In this document: piece by piece, positions 46,227 through 55,010 of the stretch | Layout of the letters: each line of letters starts with the position of its first letter | Position numbering within the stretch: the stretch's first letter is position 1 | Assembly (NCBI RefSeq): GCF_001612615.1 | Contig: NZ_BDAU01000002.1 | Span: 62,001-126,000 of the forward strand | DNA from: Nocardia amikacinitolerans NBRC 108937 | GTDB lineage: Bacteria; Actinomycetota; Actinomycetes; Mycobacteriales; Mycobacteriaceae | Length of the DNA: 64,000 nt | Direction of reading: 5' to 3' | Position numbers and translations under genes: made by a program | Notes under the pieces: model-generated | Told to the model about the DNA's origin: nothing | Seen by the model: only the letters and a program-made list of their open reading frames with translations | Databases searched by the model: none

Positions 46227-47375
46227 ATGGGACACAACGGCAACGATGCGGACACGCTCCGTCGCATGGCCGGTCTGGCGACACCGATGGCCTTGCGGGT
46301 CGCGGTGACCATTGGTCTGCCGGACCGGCTCCTCGGAAACGGCGCCGCCGCCGCGGAACTCGCGGTCGAACTCGGCGTCGCACCGGTCGCGCTCGACCTC
46401 CTGCTCGGCCATCTGACGACACTCGGGGTCGTCGAACCGACAGCCACCGGTTACCGGACCACCGAGTTCGGCGCGAATCTGTGCGCCGATGCCGACAACG
46501 GTTTCACCAACATCCTGCTGCACTTGGGCTCCGCGGCCGGCCGCGCCGAACTGGCCCTGGTAGAGCTCGCCCACAGCATCGCCACCGGCCGAGCGGCCTA
46601 CCCACGCCGCTACGGTCGAGACTTCTGGGCCGACCTCGCCGAAAACCCGCACCTGCGTGAGTCGTTCGACCGGCAGATGACCCTGCGGTTCCAGGAGCAG
46701 ATCCCGCGACTCGTCGCCGGTTTCGACTGGTCTCGATTCACCACCGTCGTCGACGTCGGTGGTGGCCGAGGAACCCTGCTCGCCGCGATCCTGCTGGCGC
46801 ACACCGGCATTCGCGGCCATCTGATCGATCTCGCACCCACCGCGACCGAGGCCCGCCGCACCTTCAGCGCTCATGGCCTCGGCGACCGAACCGAAGTGAC
46901 CGCGGGCAGCTTCTTCGACACCCTCCCGGCCGGGGCGGACGCCTATCTGCTGTCCGACATCCTGCACGACTGGGACGACGAGCACGCCCACCGCATCCTC
47001 GCCCGATGCGCCGAAGCCGTCAACCCGGCCGGTCGCGTCCTCGTCATCGAACCGGTGGGAGGGCGGCGAGCCAGTACCGAAATGGACCTGGCGATGCTCG
47101 CGATCTACGGCGGCCGCGAACGCCGCATCGATGAGTTCCGCACGCTCGCCGCCGCACACGGCCTGGTCCTCGATACCGTGACCGAGCCGACCGACCAACG
47201 CTGCCTTCTCGAATTCCGGCTTCTGGAGTGCCGCACCGCTCAGGCCGGGGTGGCCTCCCATTCGAACCCGTCCGGGTCGACGAATTCCCCGAGGCCGCTG
47301 CCGATGACGAGCCGGTGTGAGCCGGTGCCCTCCGGGGCGACGCCGGCGTCCTTGGCGGCGGCGCGGCGGCCGTAG
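46227..47375 (+). CDS. SAM-dependent O-methyltransferase with antisense-encoded tail
   Basis: A 382-residue methyltransferase of the plant-COMT/hydroxyindole type. It has an N-terminal winged-helix dimerisation domain (RVAVTIGLPDRL, LGHLTTLGVVE). The SAM site is VVDVGGGRGTLLAAIL (about 170) and the catalytic region is LLSDILHDWDDEHAHRIL with the active His (about 250). The family domain ends near LLEFRLLECR at about residue 337. A further tail of roughly 45 residues rich in Ser, Pro and Ala is encoded across the 3' end of the opposite VOC gene (136-bp overlap). The usual stop codon seems to have been lost. It should methylate a hydroxyl on a small aromatic or polyketide-like substrate. Confidence 0.85.
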   Translation: MGHNGNDADTLRRMAGLATPMALRVAVTIGLPDRLLGNGAAAAELAVELGVAPVALDLLLGHLTTLGVVEPTATGYRTTEFGANLCADADNGFTNILLHLGSAAGRAELALVELAHSIATGRAAYPRRYGRDFWADLAENPHLRESFDRQMTLRFQEQIPRLVAGFDWSRFTTVVDVGGGRGTLLAAILLAHTGIRGHLIDLAPTATEARRTFSAHGLGDRTEVTAGSFFDTLPAGADAYLLSDILHDWDDEHAHRILARCAEAVNPAGRVLVIEPVGGRRASTEMDLAMLAIYGGRERRIDEFRTLAAAHGLVLDTVTEPTDQRCLLEFRLLECRTAQAGVASHSNPSGSTNSPRPLPMTSRCEPVPSGATPASLAAARRP

Positions 47376-47872
47376 AGTGCCAGCTTGACCGAGGACGGTG
47401 GGGTGTCGAACTCTACGTACTTGCTGCCGAAGCTCTTTCCCACGGTCAGGCCGCGGTCGATGTAGAACTGCTTGGTGGTTTTGACGTTGTCGACGCCGAA
47501 CAGCACCACGAAATCGTCGATCTCGCGGGTGGCGGGGCCGGTGTCCTTCTTCGCCGACGTGGCGATCTTCCAAATCGCGCCGTCCGGCGCCTGGATGACG
47601 CCGCCATAGCCCCAGAAGCTCTTCTTGGCCGGCTTCAGCGTGGTCGCGCCCGCGTCGAGGGCGGTGCCGATGAGGCTGTCGACGGTGCTCGGCTGGGACA
47701 CGACGAGCGAGAGGATGAAGCCGCGGAAGCCGGTCGTCGGCGCCTCCGAGGCGCGGAATCGCACCTTGTCGCCGAGACCGAACGCAGCGTCGTAGTAGGT
47801 CGCGGCGGCCGTCGGGTCGGGCACCTCGAGGATGACGGCGTCGATGGTGGTCTGTTCAGTGGTGCTGTTCAT
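47240..47872 (-). CDS. VOC-superfamily (glyoxalase-like) protein
   Basis: A 210-residue protein from the ATG at 47872, built of two vicinal-oxygen-chelate halves: IDAVILEVPDPTAAATYYDAAFGLGD with IQAPDGAIWKIAT, then IDDFVVLFGVDNVKTTKQFYIDRGL with FVDPDGFEWEATPA. Metal ligands appear incomplete, as in many antibiotic-binding or bleomycin-resistance-like VOC proteins. Substrate unknown. Its last 136 bases overlap the opposite methyltransferase frame. It converges on that gene and stands alone on the minus strand. Confidence 0.85.
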   Translation of the reverse strand: MNSTTEQTTIDAVILEVPDPTAAATYYDAAFGLGDKVRFRASEAPTTGFRGFILSLVVSQPSTVDSLIGTALDAGATTLKPAKKSFWGYGGVIQAPDGAIWKIATSAKKDTGPATREIDDFVVLFGVDNVKTTKQFYIDRGLTVGKSFGSKYVEFDTPPSSVKLALYGRRAAAKDAGVAPEGTGSHRLVIGSGLGEFVDPDGFEWEATPA

Positions 47873-48034
47873 GGCGACAACGCTAGTTGCGGCCCGCTGA
47901 CCAGCGCTTCTCGATTCCTGACCGGTTCGACTACCCAGCGGCATCGGCCAGACGGACTGCCTGCGTGGCGCCGCGCCACCAGAACGCCGGGGTTTGGCCT
48001 GTCGTCCCGTCGCGGATCGGCTTCCTTCCGCCCG

Positions 48035-48976
48035 TCAGGGCACCGGCAACCGCGAACACCCGTCGGTGGACACCGACTGTCGCAGCGCCTCGTACAGCCA
48101 ATCATGCGCGCGCCCAACGCTAATCGGCGTGCCGATCAGCGTCTCGGTGAGCGTCCAGTAGCGGGCGATGCGTCGATCGGCGTCGGTCGCGCCGACCAGC
48201 AACTGTCGCCGGAAGTCCGGGGTGTCGCGGGCCCTTCGGGCCTCGGCGTGGGCGGCGACGAAGCGGTCGAGTTCGGGACCCGGGCGCGGGCGTTCTCCGG
48301 ACGGCAGCACCTCGATCACCGCACCACAAGCTTCCCCGACGCCGTCCAGCAGCCCGCGCCGGTCCCGCACCGAACCGGAGCGCCAGATCTGTTGCCGCAC
48401 CGCGGCATACATCGACCGATCCGCGACGAGCGCGATCATCTCGGCGTAAGCGAGAACCTGCTCCACCGCCGGATCGGCGGGCGGCGGCGGGATGTCCATC
48501 GACACGAGCCCGTCGAACTGCTCGGCCGCCATCGGCGCCAGAATCTCGCGCCAGAAACGCACCAGCGAGTCGTGGGCGGCCCCGCCGTCCGCCGCGCCCG
48601 CGAGGATGGCGAGTGCCGCCGCGCGCTCGCCGGGAGCCGCCGCCTCGACGGCACGCAAAGACGCACGCCGCCAAGACAGTTCGCGAACCGAACGCTCCAC
48701 GGCGGCCCGCTCCTCGGCCACCGCATCGTCCAAGGACCGGCGTCCGTTCAAGACATCGCCGATGACCACGAGCCCCAACCCGAGCGCCCGCAGCCTGCGA
48801 ATCGCCGTCACCCGCTCGATCGCCGCGCCCGCGTCGAACATCCGATGACCACCGGTGCTGCGCCGCGCCGCCACCAGCCCCTCGTCGCAATAGAACCGGA
48901 CGGTGCGCACGGAAAGTCCCGTCGCCTCGGCCAATTCGCCGATAGCGATCTCGCGCCGCCGCGTGTCTCCGCTCAC
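48035..48976 (-). CDS. MerR-family regulator
   Basis: A MerR regulator of about 313 residues from the GTG at 48976, which has AAGGGA just upstream; a GTG at 48988 is an alternative. The winged helix is IAIGELAEATGLSVRTVRFYCDEGLVAARRSTGGHRMF, with the coiled-coil helix after it. A long helical C-terminal domain (about 190 residues, ending YWTLTETLIGTPISVG) probably binds the effector. It is divergent from a mycothiol-dependent maleylpyruvate-isomerase-family gene. The gap holds a promoter with a long spacer and an inverted repeat, typical of MerR control. Confidence 0.88.
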   Translation of the reverse strand: MSGDTRRREIAIGELAEATGLSVRTVRFYCDEGLVAARRSTGGHRMFDAGAAIERVTAIRRLRALGLGLVVIGDVLNGRRSLDDAVAEERAAVERSVRELSWRRASLRAVEAAAPGERAAALAILAGAADGGAAHDSLVRFWREILAPMAAEQFDGLVSMDIPPPPADPAVEQVLAYAEMIALVADRSMYAAVRQQIWRSGSVRDRRGLLDGVGEACGAVIEVLPSGERPRPGPELDRFVAAHAEARRARDTPDFRRQLLVGATDADRRIARYWTLTETLIGTPISVGRAHDWLYEALRQSVSTDGCSRLPVP

Positions 48977-48982
48977 AGTCCC

Positions 48983-49014
48983 TTGCACCTCCACCCGACT
49001 GGAGTTCCTACCGT
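48983..49014 (+). promoter_or_regulatory. MerR-type promoter with a 20-bp spacer
   Basis: TTGCAC (48983-48988) and TACCGT (49009-49014) are separated by 20 bp, longer than the usual 17. The spacer holds the inverted repeat CTCCA-N6-TGGAG (48989-49004). MerR regulators activate such long-spacer promoters by twisting DNA. It would drive the mycothiol-dependent gene at 49056. Confidence 0.5.
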
Positions 49015-49055
49015 ACGCGCGGGCCGAACCCACGGACCCGTACGGAAGGAGAACG

Positions 49056-49691
49056 ATGACGGAGAACATCTGGCGCGCCGTCGCCCGCGAACGCGCCGAA
49101 CTGGCCGACATGCTCGCGGCGATACCGGAATCCGCGTGGCAGCGGCCGTCGCTGTGCGCGGGCTGGCGGATCGCGGATGTCGTCGCGCACGTGGTGCTGT
49201 CGAGCAGAGTGACGCTCGGCGTGCTCGCGGTGAATATGATCCGCGCCCGCGGCGACATCGACAGGATGATCCGCGACACCGCTATCCGGCTCGCCGATCG
49301 ATCGACGCCACCGGAACTGCTCGCCCGGCTCCGCGCCACCGTCGATCACCGATACACCGCGGCAGGCACCACCCCCACCGACCGGCTGATGGACCTGTTG
49401 GTGCACGGCCAGGACATCGCCGTTCCGCTCGGCCTGTCCCGCGAGATGCCCGTTGCGGCAGCGCGTATCTCACTCGATCGGGTGTGGACGATGGGCCGGA
49501 CGTTCCAGGCGGCACGGCGCTTCTCCGGCTACCGCCTCACCGCGACCGACACCGGCTGGCAACGCGGCGACGGACCCGAGATCGAAGGACCGGTCTCCGC
49601 GCTGCTGCTGCTCGCGACCGGACGCGAAGTGGCGCTCGACCGGCTGGCCGGACCCGGTGTCCCCGGCTTGGCCGCTCGGCTACGACAGTGA
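49056..49691 (+). CDS. Mycothiol-dependent maleylpyruvate isomerase-family protein
   Basis: A 211-residue MDMPI/DinB-like protein. The N-terminus is typical: IWRAVARERAELADMLAAIPESAWQRPSLCAGWRIADVVAHV, including a metal-ligand histidine. LMDLLVHGQDIAVPLGL supplies a second histidine, and a C-terminal domain follows (GYRLTATDTGWQRGDGPEIEGPVSALLLLATGR). Members use mycothiol for isomerisation or detoxification. GGAAGGAG precedes the ATG. It is divergent from a MerR gene, so induction by a toxic compound is likely. Confidence 0.88.
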   Translation: MTENIWRAVARERAELADMLAAIPESAWQRPSLCAGWRIADVVAHVVLSSRVTLGVLAVNMIRARGDIDRMIRDTAIRLADRSTPPELLARLRATVDHRYTAAGTTPTDRLMDLLVHGQDIAVPLGLSREMPVAAARISLDRVWTMGRTFQAARRFSGYRLTATDTGWQRGDGPEIEGPVSALLLLATGREVALDRLAGPGVPGLAARLRQ

Positions 49692-49712
49692 CCCCGAGGT
49701 CGGCCGCCGGAC

Positions 49713-49970
49713 CTATGCCGAGGACTTCTCTTCGGCCAGGGCCAGCAACCATTCCCGTGTATAACGCTCGGCGAGAAGAGGCAGGAAATTGTCGAAGGCG
49801 GCGCCGTCTGCCATATGGTCGTACGCGGCTTGCAGGAACTGTTCGATCGCGGCATCGGGCGCGACCCCTTCGAACTCCTTTTCCAAGCGGGCCGCGGCGG
49901 TCTGCAAAGCGTGCCGCTGGTCGAGGGACGGTTCGGCGGGGCGATCGGCGGGCACGGGTGTCTCGGTCAC
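49713..49970 (-). CDS. Three-helix bundle dimerisation-domain protein
   Basis: An 85-residue protein from the GTG at 49970 (AGGAGGAG ahead). It reads SLDQRHALQTAAARLEKEFEG, then AIEQFLQAAYDHM and NFLPLLAERYTREWLLALA. This is the small three-helix domain that is fused to or placed upstream of arsenate-reductase-like phosphatases in actinobacteria. Here no ArsC or phosphatase follows, so it stands alone. It converges on the MDMPI gene. It may dimerise with a partner encoded elsewhere. Confidence 0.8.
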   Translation of the reverse strand: MTETPVPADRPAEPSLDQRHALQTAAARLEKEFEGVAPDAAIEQFLQAAYDHMADGAAFDNFLPLLAERYTREWLLALAEEKSSA

Positions 49971-50122
49971 GGCTCCTCCTCGTGACGGGGATGTGCACGG
50001 CAGGGGCGCGGATCTCTTCCGCACCCGCGTGTCGGTTACCCATTCGGACAGCGCGGATTCACACGGAAGACGAATGAGAACACGTTCTTGTCCAGCCGGT
50101 GACGCCGTGCCAGGCTGAGCGG

Positions 50123-50599
50123 ATGGATCTCGCCGCCGTCGAAGCCGTGCGCCAGCTGAAGTACCGATACTTCCGGACCTTGGATCTCAAGCTCTGGGCG
50201 GAGTTCGCCGACACCCTCGCCGTCGACGCGGTCGGGCGGTACGGCACGCACGCGCTCGGCGAGCCGCTCGTCCTGGACGGCCGCGAAGCGATCACCGACT
50301 TCATGCGCCAGAACGTCGGACCCACCGTCCTCACCGTGCACATCGCCAACCACCCCGAGATCAGCGTCGACGGCGACACCGCGACGGGCTCGTGGGCCTT
50401 CGAGGACACCGTCATCGCCACCGAGTACGGCGTGTTGATCCGCGGCGCGGGGTATTACTCCGATCGCTACCGTCGCGACGCCGACGGGCAGTGGCGCATC
50501 ACCGAGACCGGCTACCGACGGATCTACGAGTCGAGCCAGTCGCTCGCCGATACACCGAGTCACCGACTGCTCAGCAACATGTGGGCCGACAAGGCCTGA
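50123..50599 (+). CDS. SnoaL/NTF2-like protein
   Basis: A 158-residue NTF2-fold protein from the ATG at 50123. It shows AVRQLKYRYFRTLDLKLWAEFADTL, the strand GSWAFEDTVI and DGQWRITETGYRRIYES, the standard pattern of the SnoaL-like nuclear-transport-factor family found in isomerases, dehydratases and ketosteroid-type enzymes. The substrate is unknown; a possible His-Asp pair is present (VHIANHPEISVDGD). It lies 117 bp ahead of a secreted propeller gene. Confidence 0.85.
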   Translation: MDLAAVEAVRQLKYRYFRTLDLKLWAEFADTLAVDAVGRYGTHALGEPLVLDGREAITDFMRQNVGPTVLTVHIANHPEISVDGDTATGSWAFEDTVIATEYGVLIRGAGYYSDRYRRDADGQWRITETGYRRIYESSQSLADTPSHRLLSNMWADKA

Positions 50600-50715
50600 G
50601 TCGCCTCCGAACGCGCGGAAACCGGACCAATACGCCCCGGTAGCGCGGCAACCGCTTGCGGCGGCGGCGATTACGCGGAATAGTCCGTTCGGATACTCAC
50701 CAGAAAGGTCCCACG

Positions 50716-51807
50716 ATGGCAAACCGGTTCCGGCGGCGATCGTCGCGCGCGTTGGCGCTCGCCGCGGTCGCCCTGTCGCTACTCGCGCCGACCGCTGGGG
50801 CCGCCGATACCGGGCCGCTGGCCTACATCCCGGTCGCGGGCGAGGGCGCGGTGGTCGTGGTCGACACCGCGACCGACCGGATCGTCGGCCGAGTCGAAGG
50901 AGTCGGACCGCAGGCGTCCGCGGTGACCGCCTCGCGGGACGGACAGCATCTCTACGTTCAGGCGTTCAATCCCCCGTTCGTCGGCGCCGACGACATAGCT
51001 GTCATCGACCGAGCGACCGACCGCGTTACCGCCCGCATCCCGATCAGCGGCACCGACGGCATGACACGACCGATCACCGATCCGGTCCGGGACCTCGTCT
51101 ACGTCGTCACCGCTCGCCCGTCCATCGACGTGCTGAGCACCACGTCCAACACGCTGGTCCGCTCGATGCCGCTGCCGTCGCTCGCGCTCGCCGCCGCCAT
51201 CGCGCCGGACGGTGAACGCCTCTACGCGGTGTTCGCCGATTCGACCGCGGCCGCGTTCGACCCCGAGAGCGGATTCCAGCTCGGCGAACGCATTCAGATC
51301 GACGGCTCGGTGCCCGCGTTCGCCGCGGTCTCCCCCGACGGCCGCAAGCTGTACGCGATGAACGCGCTCGGCGACAACGTCTCGGTGATCGACACGGCGT
51401 CCTGGCAGCGGCTCGGCGCCATCGCGCTCCCGGCGGGCAGCGCCCCGGTGTCGGGCGCGTTCAGTCCCGACGGTGATCGGCTGCTGGTGGCCACGCCGGG
51501 CGTGAACGCGGTCCAGGTCGTCGACGTGGCGACCGATCGCGTGACGGACAGGGTCCCGGTGGACGCGCCGGTCTCGGTCGGCTTCACCGCCGACGGCGCC
51601 AAGCTCTACGTGGGCAGCCTCGGCCCGCAGTCCGCACCGGTCGTCTCGCCCATCGCCGGATTCGATCCGGCCTCGCTGCTCCAGCCCCTCGTGCGGGCGA
51701 GCAACCGGCCGAGCTCGGTGATCCCGTTCGACGCGGACGCGCTGCGGCCGAGCGGTTCGCCCATCGCCACCGGCGCGGCTCCCGGCGCGGGCGCCTTCCC
51801 GAACTGA
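50716..51807 (+). CDS. Secreted YVTN-type beta-propeller protein
   Basis: A 363-residue protein from the ATG at 50716. It has a clear signal peptide (RFRRRSSRALALAAVALSLLAPTAGAADTG). The rest is a run of propeller blades with the YVTN-type repeat: VVVVDTATDRIVGRV, IAVIDRATDRVTARIPI, LYAMNALGDNVSVID and VVDVATDRVTDRVPV, with SPDGRKLY-type starts. Some seven blades are expected. It ends in a Pro/Gly/Ala tail. Such proteins bind ligands or partners outside the cell; a specific function cannot be given. Confidence 0.88.
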   Translation: MANRFRRRSSRALALAAVALSLLAPTAGAADTGPLAYIPVAGEGAVVVVDTATDRIVGRVEGVGPQASAVTASRDGQHLYVQAFNPPFVGADDIAVIDRATDRVTARIPISGTDGMTRPITDPVRDLVYVVTARPSIDVLSTTSNTLVRSMPLPSLALAAAIAPDGERLYAVFADSTAAAFDPESGFQLGERIQIDGSVPAFAAVSPDGRKLYAMNALGDNVSVIDTASWQRLGAIALPAGSAPVSGAFSPDGDRLLVATPGVNAVQVVDVATDRVTDRVPVDAPVSVGFTADGAKLYVGSLGPQSAPVVSPIAGFDPASLLQPLVRASNRPSSVIPFDADALRPSGSPIATGAAPGAGAFPN

Positions 51808-51869
51808 GTCCGCCCCGTCCGGCCGGTTCCTGCGGATAGTCTCGTCGGAGACCATCGAGGAGGCGACGG

Positions 51870-54800
51870 GTGCCCGCAATCCCGCTGATCGGCCGGGACC
51901 ATCCGGCGGCGCTGCTGCGGGAAACGCTGCGCCGCACGGTGTCCAGTCACGGCGGTTTGGTGCTGGTGTCCGGCGAGGCGGGAATCGGCAAGACCGCGCT
52001 CGTCACCGAGGTCGTCGGCGAGTTCGGATCGGACGCGGCGCTGGTGCTCACCGCGACGGCGTGGCAGGGCGACGGCACGCCCGGTTTCTGGCCGTGGGTC
52101 CAGGTTCTGCGCGGTCTGCGTCGGGTGGCGACGCCCGGGCAGTGGGCGGCGGTCGACGATGCCGCTGGCAACGCGCTGTCCCATCTGATCGGCGAGTCCC
52201 GCGAGGACACACCGGCGAGCGCTTCGCTGTTCCGCATCGGTGACGCGGTGTCCGAGGCGCTGCTCGCCGCCTGTGCCGTGCGACCGGTCTTCGTGGTGAT
52301 CGATGATCTGCACCGTGCCGATCCCGCCTCGCTCGAAGTTCTCGCGTTCGTCGCGCGGCACCTGTGGTTCGAGCGGCTCGCCCTCGTCGCCACGGTGCGC
52401 GACACCGAACTCGCCACGGACGATCACCCGCTGCGCACGGTGTTCGGCGAGTTGTCGGCCGCCGCGCACACCATCGAGCTGACCGGTTTGGACGCCGAGC
52501 AGATCGGCGCGTTGGTCGCCGCGCTGACCGGACAGCGTCCGCCGGAGCGGATCGTCGCCGCGCTGCGTGACCTCACCGGAGGCAATCCGTTCCTGATCGA
52601 ACAGGCGACACGGCTGTGGGCCGCGGGCAATCCCCTCGACAGCCTCACACCCGGTGTTCGACAGACCCTCGACGCGCGCCTCGCGCCGCTGCCCGCCGCG
52701 GCGGTGGACGCGCTGACCACCGCGGCGCTGCTCGGCCGCGAGTTCACCGCCGCGGCCCTCGCCGCGAGCACCGGCCGCGCCGATTCCGCCGATCTGTTGG
52801 CGATCGCCGTGCGTGCCCGGCTGGTGACCGACGACGAGGACCGCTACGCCTTCGCCCACGACCTGATCCGCGAGACCCTGCTCGCCCGCCTCGATCCGGC
52901 CGAGACCAGGGCGCGGCACGCGGCGATACTCGCGGCGCTGGAACGTCTTCCGCGTGCGGTGTCCGGCGCGACGACCGGCGATCTCGCCCATCACGCGCAC
53001 TGCGCGGGTGACGCGGTCGACCCCGAGCGCACGCTGCGCTACCTGCTCGCGGCCGCACACGACGCCTGCGGACGACTCGCCGCGCGCGAGGTCGCCACCC
53101 ACTACGCGCACGCACTCGAACTCGTTCCGGCCGCCGACACCGAGCTGCGCGGCCGTATCGCCCTCGGACTCGCCGCCGCGCACCGTGATGCGGGCGAGCT
53201 GGTCGCGGCCCGGCGTACCTACGACAGCCTGCTCGCCACGGCGGACACCGCGCCGGAGCTGTTCGCGCGCGCCGCGCTCGGTAGGCACGAGCTCGGCATG
53301 CCCGATCCGGAACGCGAGGCCGAGCACGAGATCGACCTCATGGAGCGCGCGCACGAACTGCTGCTGACCCAACGTCCGCGCACCGATCCCCTCGCGGTGC
53401 GGGTGCTGGCCGCTGGCACCAGGGTGCGTGTGCACACCGGCACGGCGCGGCACGACGCCGTGGACCGGGTCAGCGCCGAAACACTCACGCTGGCCCGCGA
53501 ATCCGGCGACGACACCGCCCTTGCCGATGCACTACTCGCCCGCCACGACGCCATCTGGCAGCCAGGCACCGCGCGCGAACGCCTCGCTCTCGCAGACGAA
53601 CTCGGCGCTCTCGGCCACGGGGACGCGGCATTGCAGGCCGGGCTGCTGCGCTTCGCCGCACTGCTCGAGCTGGGCGATCCTCGCGCACACACCGAATTGG
53701 CCGATCTCACGGCGCGAGCCGAACGCGCGCGCTCGCCGCGCTATCGTTTCGTCGCGCTGTCGCGCATCGGCGCGTTGGCGATGGTGCGCGGTCGTTTCGC
53801 GGAGGCACGCATCGCGATCGACGACGCGTACGCGCTGGGCGCTCGACTCGGCGAGGTCGATTTGGTGCCGCTATGGCTCGAACAACGCTGGACCCTGGCG
53901 CTTTTCACCGACGAGCTGGACGAGGCCGAATCACTCGTCGGCCGCTACCGCGAGCTCGCGGGCGACTACACGGCGGTGCCGGAGCTGATCACCGCCGCCC
54001 GCCGCGGCGACACCGAGCGGGTGGCGCGCCGGGCCGCCGACATCGAATCGCTGTACCGGGTCTATCCCCGGCATTTCCACGCGGGCATCCTCGTCGCCCA
54101 AGCGCACGCCGCAGTGGTCCTCGACGACGCCGAACTGCGAGACACGGTGTGCGCCAGGCTTATTTCGTACGAGCACTACTGGGCGGTGGTAGCGGGCGGC
54201 GGCGCGGTGTACGGGCCCTACGCTTACTGGCTCGGACGCGTCTGCTTGGCCGCAGGCGACACCCTCATCGCCGCCGAGCACTTCGAGACCGCCGCCGAGC
54301 TCGCGCACCGGCTGCGGGCCCAACCGTGGCTGGACGCCGCGCGCGATCAGCTGCGGCTGCTCTCGCACCGGCAGCCTCAGGCCACGCCGGAACCGAAACC
54401 CCAGCCGGACAACGCGTTCCGCTTCGACGGCGCTGTCTGGGTGTTGCGGTTCGACGGACGGACCGCGCACCTGCCCGACGCCAAAGGACTGCGCGATCTG
54501 CACGTCCTGGTCGGGCATCCCGGACAGGACATCCCGTCCCTGGAGTTGTCCAGCGCACCCGACAAGGGCATCGTGCGGGCGGCGGCCGCGCTCGGTTCCG
54601 ACCCGGTGCTCGACGACCGGGCCAAGGCGTCGTATCGGCGGCGGTTGAGCACCCTGGACGCCGAGATCGACCGCGCCACCGAACTCGGCCACGACGACCG
54701 GGCCGCCGAGCTGGATCGCGAGCGCGCGGCCCTGCTCGACGAACTGCGCCGCGCCGCGGGACTCGCCGGACGCACCCGCAAGCTCGGCGACGACGCAGAG

Positions 54801-54953
54801 CGGGCGCGTAAGACGGTGTCGGCCCGCATCCGCGACGCGCTGCGCCGCCTCGACGGCGTGCATCCCGAGCTGGCCGAGCACCTGCGCGCCTGCGTCTCGC
54901 TCGGCCTGGTCTGCCGCTACCAACCGCAGCGCGAGATCCGCTGGACGTTGTGA
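51870..54953 (+). CDS. Large AAA-type ATPase regulator-like protein
   Basis: A 1027-residue protein from GTG 51870 (GAGGAGGCG ahead). The N-terminal AAA_16 ATPase has Walker A SGEAGIGKTALV (about 35) and Walker B VFVVIDDLHRADP (about 140), with RDLTGGNPFLIEQ further on. Residues about 380-840 are TPR-like helical repeats. A C-terminal module (FRFDGAVWVLRFDGRTAHLPDAKGLRDL, then a Glu/Arg-rich coiled coil, ending RIRDALRRLDGVHPEL) closes it. The layout is that of LuxR-LAL regulators, but I see no LuxR helix-turn-helix; the winged end is different. Probably an ATP-dependent signal protein. Confidence 0.85.
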   Translation: MPAIPLIGRDHPAALLRETLRRTVSSHGGLVLVSGEAGIGKTALVTEVVGEFGSDAALVLTATAWQGDGTPGFWPWVQVLRGLRRVATPGQWAAVDDAAGNALSHLIGESREDTPASASLFRIGDAVSEALLAACAVRPVFVVIDDLHRADPASLEVLAFVARHLWFERLALVATVRDTELATDDHPLRTVFGELSAAAHTIELTGLDAEQIGALVAALTGQRPPERIVAALRDLTGGNPFLIEQATRLWAAGNPLDSLTPGVRQTLDARLAPLPAAAVDALTTAALLGREFTAAALAASTGRADSADLLAIAVRARLVTDDEDRYAFAHDLIRETLLARLDPAETRARHAAILAALERLPRAVSGATTGDLAHHAHCAGDAVDPERTLRYLLAAAHDACGRLAAREVATHYAHALELVPAADTELRGRIALGLAAAHRDAGELVAARRTYDSLLATADTAPELFARAALGRHELGMPDPEREAEHEIDLMERAHELLLTQRPRTDPLAVRVLAAGTRVRVHTGTARHDAVDRVSAETLTLARESGDDTALADALLARHDAIWQPGTARERLALADELGALGHGDAALQAGLLRFAALLELGDPRAHTELADLTARAERARSPRYRFVALSRIGALAMVRGRFAEARIAIDDAYALGARLGEVDLVPLWLEQRWTLALFTDELDEAESLVGRYRELAGDYTAVPELITAARRGDTERVARRAADIESLYRVYPRHFHAGILVAQAHAAVVLDDAELRDTVCARLISYEHYWAVVAGGGAVYGPYAYWLGRVCLAAGDTLIAAEHFETAAELAHRLRAQPWLDAARDQLRLLSHRQPQATPEPKPQPDNAFRFDGAVWVLRFDGRTAHLPDAKGLRDLHVLVGHPGQDIPSLELSSAPDKGIVRAAAALGSDPVLDDRAKASYRRRLSTLDAEIDRATELGHDDRAAELDRERAALLDELRRAAGLAGRTRKLGDDAERARKTVSARIRDALRRLDGVHPELAEHLRACVSLGLVCRYQPQREIRWTL

Positions 54954-54980
54954 TCCAGCATCGCTGGATTCGATCCAGCG
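54952..54980. repeat. Three ATCCAGC half-sites ahead of the MBL gene
   Basis: ATCCAGC at 54953-54959, its complement GCTGGAT at 54963-54969 and another ATCCAGC at 54973-54979 form a palindrome with a third half-site. They start at the ATPase stop codon and end 31 bp before the MBL gene start. Operator or terminator are both possible. Confidence 0.5.
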
Positions 54981-55010
54981 CCTTACGGGTGAGACCGAAA
55001 GGAGCGCACC

